From Terebella lapidaria (taxonomy: Eukaryota; Annelida; Polychaeta; Terebellida; Terebellidae): 64,000 nt of DNA. The stretch spans positions 41,036,751-41,100,750 of the forward strand of contig OX424558.1 of assembly GCA_949152475.1 (NCBI GenBank), read 5' to 3'. The notes beneath the pieces were generated by a model, which was not told the DNA's origin, ran no database searches, and worked only from the letters and a program-made list of their open reading frames with translations. Of the stretch, positions 57,908 through 64,000 are shown piece by piece. The position numbers and the translations under genes were made by a program. How positions within the stretch are numbered: the first letter of the stretch is position 1; each line of letters begins with the position of its first letter.

Positions 57908-60364
57908 CCATTATTTGTTATAGCTTGATCCTTCGTGTCCAGGCGTAAATGTGTTGAGAGAGACCAACAGAACGACACATCGACCACTCGACGGTTCGGG
58001 TGCGCATTCAATAACACAATATCGCTTGCAATAGGGTCAAAATATACAATTGACTCGGCTATCCTTATGGCGGCCGACCACATCCCATGTTTTGGCCAGG
58101 TTTTTACGATATAAAATGTCCTGGAGACACTTCGGAGGACGAGTACAGGTACACCGTCAGGTGTTGTGGCATTTGTTGTTGGAACCGCTACATTAACATT
58201 TTGAACTACATTCAGAGCTGTTGTATAGACTCTGCATTTAGATGATAACGTTACATCAAGTTTACCCGACATCCTTGTGCATGCGAGACATGGTAATTGA
58301 GCTATTTTGTACAGTTGTATGTATTGATGTATAGACCAATGTCCCGAGATGCAATTATTTAGAAAAAAAGGATTTGAAATATGTAACCAAAGGTACTTAA
58401 ATATGGATATTTGAAAAAGCAAACACGGTTCCATTAAAAGGAGGATGGGTGATTTTTTTAAATATGAATTTGTCTGTTTGTCGGTATATATTTGTGTTCT
58501 TATAAAAACAAGTAAACGTCAGGGATCCAGAGTAGCAAAAGTGGTCGCCGCATGAAACAAATGCGTTGGCCAAAATTCTTGCTGTGAGATCGTCAGTCAA
58601 ATAAACTGATAAAATTTAATGATGTTTGTGCTAGAATATCAGTTCGTGCGCTGAGCGGCAGGTGGAAAAGGTGCACTGTGCTAAGCGGCACCGGAAGTTA
58701 AAGTAACTTTGTATTTGATATAGGCCGCCGCTGATGCGGCGACCAAAGAAGTGGCAACAGAATGAGCTACTAGCTGGAGACATCAAAATTTGACATTAAC
58801 ATCATCAGTGTTTAACTTGAATGTATGTAGTTGATATGTGAATATACGGAATAAAATTATATTACTACAGTAAATAAATGTAAGTTTTGTGTATTTTTGC
58901 AAAGCCGATGCACACACATTATAACCCTCACCAACGGTTTTATCAGTCTCATACATGTAATCATGCGGTGAATAAACCCATACTTCAGCAATGTCAACGA
59001 CCGTGATTCTCGTGTTCATTCAGGCTCTTGTGTTGGTTCCGATCTCATTCGAACCCCCGTGGCCGCACACCTAAACTGTAGTTTGGCTGTTGTGATGCAT
59101 TTCATTGATGATTTGTGAGATATTGATGGATGATCAAAAGATACGTTGTGATTCTTTGTGGCGTGTTCTTTGTTTGCAAAATACTCCACAGGTGAAATTC
59201 ATTAGAGTGTGAGGATTACCGAAATGTACCTGAAATTAAATGCTTATGAACGAATCATTGTAGATTTGTTTTGAGGACTTCTCTCTGCGTGTGCCTGTAT
59301 GACCTGAGTTATGTGACAATCCCTTGTCTTGGCCAGGTCTTTTAGTGCGAGTGGTGTAAGTATAAGGAAACGTTTTCCCATATCGGCAGAGCTACATGTA
59401 GTACCATTCACTCACAAATATTTATAGACTCATGATATAAAATGTAAATCACATGCATGTGGCATGAATGATGTGGTGCTTGCTTATTGACGCACTGTGG
59501 ATTTCCTGTTCCCTGGCCAATATAAGGCCTCAAAGTATACAAAAAATAAAATGTCAACCACAGTACAAATGAGAATCAATTCAACAATAGTGATGGTGGC
59601 ATTTAGGGATATTAGTTTTTATTCCTTCCAACAGGCGAGGGATTGCGAGTACAAGTAGTTAGTGTCGTATGTGATAGATTCCCTAAAACACACCTACACT
59701 TGCCATAGCATTTGTCTTAGCGCTCTGGAGGTTACTCAACAGTTCATTGATTGATACACAAGATAATAGGTCCACTGGAGGCATTGTGTATCCAGGCATT
59801 ATACAGCAGTTCCCAGGTCACACCATGGTACTGATTGTCATGTCGCATGTCCCTGTGTTTGAATTGGGAGCGTATACGGTTATTTACACGAAAATGTTTA
59901 GGAGTCCATCTGCATACTCATACCAAGTATTTCATCTACATGTACTGCATTGCAACACATTATTTGGTCTAATATGGCCTTAGTTTGAAACGTTAGTATC
60001 AAACGAGAAACTACAATTGAGATCTGTGCAGCCAGAAAGTTTATTTATTTACACATTCTTTGAATGAACTTTTCATATAATTATGAATGACACTTAACTT
60101 GAAAGTCGCTTTCTTGTGGAAATTCGTATTTAATTCTCTCGTGTATTCACCCTAGTGTTGATAATCCCAATCACAATATAATATAAATCTGACGAGCAAA
60201 AGGACGACAACAATAATAACAACAAAACGGATAACGACAACAACTTTTATATCACGAGATTCTGAACTGCCAATGTATTCCTGTTATTTGGTAAAATTTC
60301 CAATGAACACTACAGACCGCCCACATCACTACAGCTGGTGTAGCGGAAAAATCGTCAGTTGGTG
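57908..60364. other. Intergenic between LCUB-D and the guanylate cyclase
   Basis: No exon recognised. An open frame of 211 codons runs antisense at 57799-58434 and overlaps the last LCUB-D exon; it shows no domain, and I treat it as chance. The convergent 3' ends of LCUB-D (+) and the cyclase (-) face each other here. Confidence 0.45.
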
Positions 60365-61612
<1,248 letters not shown>

Positions 61613-63119
61613 CTAGAGCCAGGGAACAGATCACAGGAGTGAGTCGGATATTCCTACCTATATTCACGTGCTGTTTACGTTCAGGAATCTATTTGATATT
61701 GTATCAATCACTACCAGCAGTATAATGGATTTTATGAGAAATGAGAAGCTGAATAAACGTCATATGGTATTATAATTACCATCTGGGAGAGGGGAGGGGA
61801 GAGGAGAGGAAGGAAGGGGTGGTTCATTTTGCCTCATTTAAAAGTCAACAATCTTCTAATTTAGAGCGGAACGTTGGACAATGTGGTAATTGCAGCTGTT
61901 TTGCTAATAGTTGTGTGACCCATCCTGTGGAGTGTGTAATACGGCCCGGAATCAATAAGTGACTAAATGGTATGTTTTCCGTTTTAATTGTCTCTGCCAA
62001 GCTGTATTTATATACATTTTATATTATGGATATAAAGGTAATCGTAGCTGGCCGTTGTCTCAGTGAAGCCACTGTTATTGGGTATGTAGAAATTACAAGG
62101 ACATTCCGACATGTGATAACCCGCTCATGTGATTGGCCATTAGCAAAGTTGTCACGACAATGTTATAATCCAAAGTGACAGTAATAACACGAACACCCGG
62201 GTCGCTTGGATCAGTAATGATAGAGGGCTAGGTAATAATTACGACAAATTGGTTGGAAATGCGAGAAAGGAGGCTCTATTCGGCCTACAGGTAACAAAGG
62301 GAGCACACGGATAACCACATATATATTCTTGACGCACCACGCCAGACTCACTGAGGATATTGGGAAACGATATTTTTCGGTTGGGAAACGATATGTTCGA
62401 TTGGGAAACGTCAAGCTGCAAGGGGGTATGTGTTGGTTTTCTCAATAAAGTATGCAAAAATAGGTGTAATCGTTGATCTAAAGAAAGACAAACATGCGCT
62501 AATGTTGTAGTGTCGACCAAACCTGCTACACTTAATGTAATATTGTTTTTGTGACGTGAAATGCGATGAAAATAACACCGTTTAGAACAAACGAACACTG
62601 ATGATTAAATATGTGTCTGATGCACACAAAAAGTAACACGAGTCAAGAGAAAGGTGTATTACATGATCCCCATCGAAAAGATAAATTTTACATCGTCTCA
62701 TTAATAAATATTTGCGGATTTTCTGAACCACTGATGTTTTGGTGGGTAAACGATACTGTTCCGATTGGACAACAGTTCTGATATGGGTGTCTCGATTAGT
62801 AAACGATATTCTGTTGGAAATTTATGGCCTGTTAAGGCTCGTTTTTGGCTATTATTCAATCATACTTATTATTTCTTCCAAGAGATGGCGTCTCGCGGCT
62901 TCAACGGCAGGTGTTATCGCTGTCATTCCAAATTTGAAGACTCTAACCACATAGTGAAGCACTTAATCAAGAAAAAGCCTTTTCAATACTGAGACCCGTT
63001 GTGGATGAGGAAACATGGGAAAATAAGCCGAAAGGGTAACAAAGGTTACCGAAGAAATGTACGGTGTTAAGCTCTCAAAATCTGCAATGTTACATTTTCA
63101 ACAATGTCTGCCCAAGGGG
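61613..63119. other. Presumed cyclase intron, nothing recognised
   Basis: No upstream cyclase exon seen on the minus strand. A short plus-strand frame near 62883-62992 has CYRCHSKFEDSNHIVKHL, a compressed C2H2-like pattern (8 instead of 12 residues between Cys and His), probably a fragment or chance. Confidence 0.4.
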
Positions 63120-63720
63120 AACATTGTTTTCTATATACAGTTGATTTTTAAGTTGGAAAGTCGATAATGAGCATGCTCTGACCTTGAAATAAGGTCAATT
63201 TCAAGCTCATGAGATTATTCGGCATATATTATTATGTCCACAGTTGATTCCTAAGTTGTAAGTTGATCACAAGCGAGGTATTAGACACTTTGTTGTCTGA
63301 CCTTGAAAATAAAGTCAGAGGTCAAATTCCAGGTCACGAGAACTTTCAGCATATATCATTCCCTATATGTCCACAATTGATTCCTCAGCTGTAAAGTCGA
63401 TAATAAGCGAGATATTGGTCATTTTGTGCTCTAACAAAATTCTGAAAATGAGATCAAGGTCAAATTCAAGGTCATCAGAAAATTCGACATATATCATTTC
63501 CTATATATCATTTCCTGATGTCTATGATTCCCAAGCTATAAAGTCGATAAGAAGCGAGATATTAACCCTTTTGTCCTGTCACCTTGAAAATTAGGTCGAA
63601 TGTGAAATTCAAGGTCATGAGAATATCCAGCATATATCATTTCCTTTATGTCCACAATTGATTCCTTATCTCTAATCTCAATATTAAGTGAGATATTAGC
63701 AATAATGTGTCCCATTATAG
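63120..63720 (+). repeat. Diverged tandem repeat, ~100-145 bp units, about five copies
   Basis: The landmark (CA)CAGTTGATTCCTAAG, or variants, recurs near 63139, 63240, 63370, 63525 and 63655, each followed by GATATTA and TGACCTTGAAA...AAGGTCA and then CATATATCATTTCC. Confidence 0.75.
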
Positions 63721-63737
63721 CATAAGACAATTTAAGA

Positions 63738-64000
63738 TAGTCCGCTCCAAACAATGAGGAGAGGGGTTAAAAGAGTTTTTTTTTAATAAATAACTGTATT
63801 AACAGAATCTAGAGCTTCAAAATGACATATTTTATAAAGTAACTGTTCAGCATCCTAAAACTGAAAAGAAAATAAGGGGTCACCGTATCCGTTCGCATGG
63901 AAAACATGATGCAAGATGTGAATATGGATAAAAAAAAAAGTGCAAAAATGCCATAATTTATAATTTAATGCCATAATGCCATAATCTATGACCAGGTTAG
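63738..64000 (+). mobile_element. TIR element (family T), copy 2, cut by window edge
   Basis: Starts AGTCCGCTCCAAACAATGAG and is collinear with 30022-30220. It lacks the family-H insertion found in the 30 kb copy. The right end is outside the window. Confidence 0.8.

Noticed and set aside
62883..62992. C2H2 zinc finger
   Set aside because: Cys-His spacing is too short (8 residues), and there is only one unit with no neighbouring fingers.

Overview
The window looks like nuclear DNA of an animal, most likely a mollusc. Genes are split by GT-AG introns with AATAAA signals downstream. Gene density is low. Gaps hold decayed LINE-like and Ty3/gypsy elements, foldback/TIR elements, and intergenic DNA rich in GGTCAAGGTCA-type repeats and TTGA microsatellites. 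The mollusc assignment is inference from repeat style and protein families; it rests on no marker gene.

Layout. 1-10.7 kb is repeat territory: a foldback element, a 12-bp-TIR element, a dead Ty3/gypsy pol region and an LTR-like repeat. 10.77-13.2 kb (+) is a complete four-exon alkaline ceramidase. 16.27-57.86 kb (+) holds four paralogous secreted or membrane proteins, here called LCUB-A to LCUB-D. Each has a signal peptide, a SUEL/Gal_lectin-type domain, a CUB-type domain with an unusual C-x-C, a linker of very variable length, and a membrane anchor. A and B end in GPI-signal-like tails; C and D end in a transmembrane helix plus a short basic tail. Between A and B, at 23.08-25.21 kb (+), lies a four-exon gene for a ~230-residue secreted protein with the layout of a long-chain four-helix cytokine. 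26.5-32.1 kb is an L1-like element interrupted by a CR1/Jockey-like element and by a TIR element that itself carries a third element. 43.96-46.76 kb (-) is another degenerate reverse-transcriptase element. 60.37-61.61 kb (-) holds the last five exons of a membrane guanylate cyclase, containing the whole catalytic core.

The most notable points are (1) the helical-cytokine-like gene embedded in (2) a tandem array of lectin-CUB surface proteins switching between GPI and transmembrane anchoring, and (3) repeated short tandem duplications exactly across exon/5'-splice-site boundaries in two unrelated genes (38 bp x4, 23 bp x2, 22 bp x3), plus a ~103-bp array related to a 3' splice site in a third. 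I infer a surface-recognition or immune-type locus for the array and cytokine; nothing in the sequence shows that these proteins interact. Exon borders were chosen by reading-frame continuity, splice consensus and paralogue comparison, without transcript evidence.
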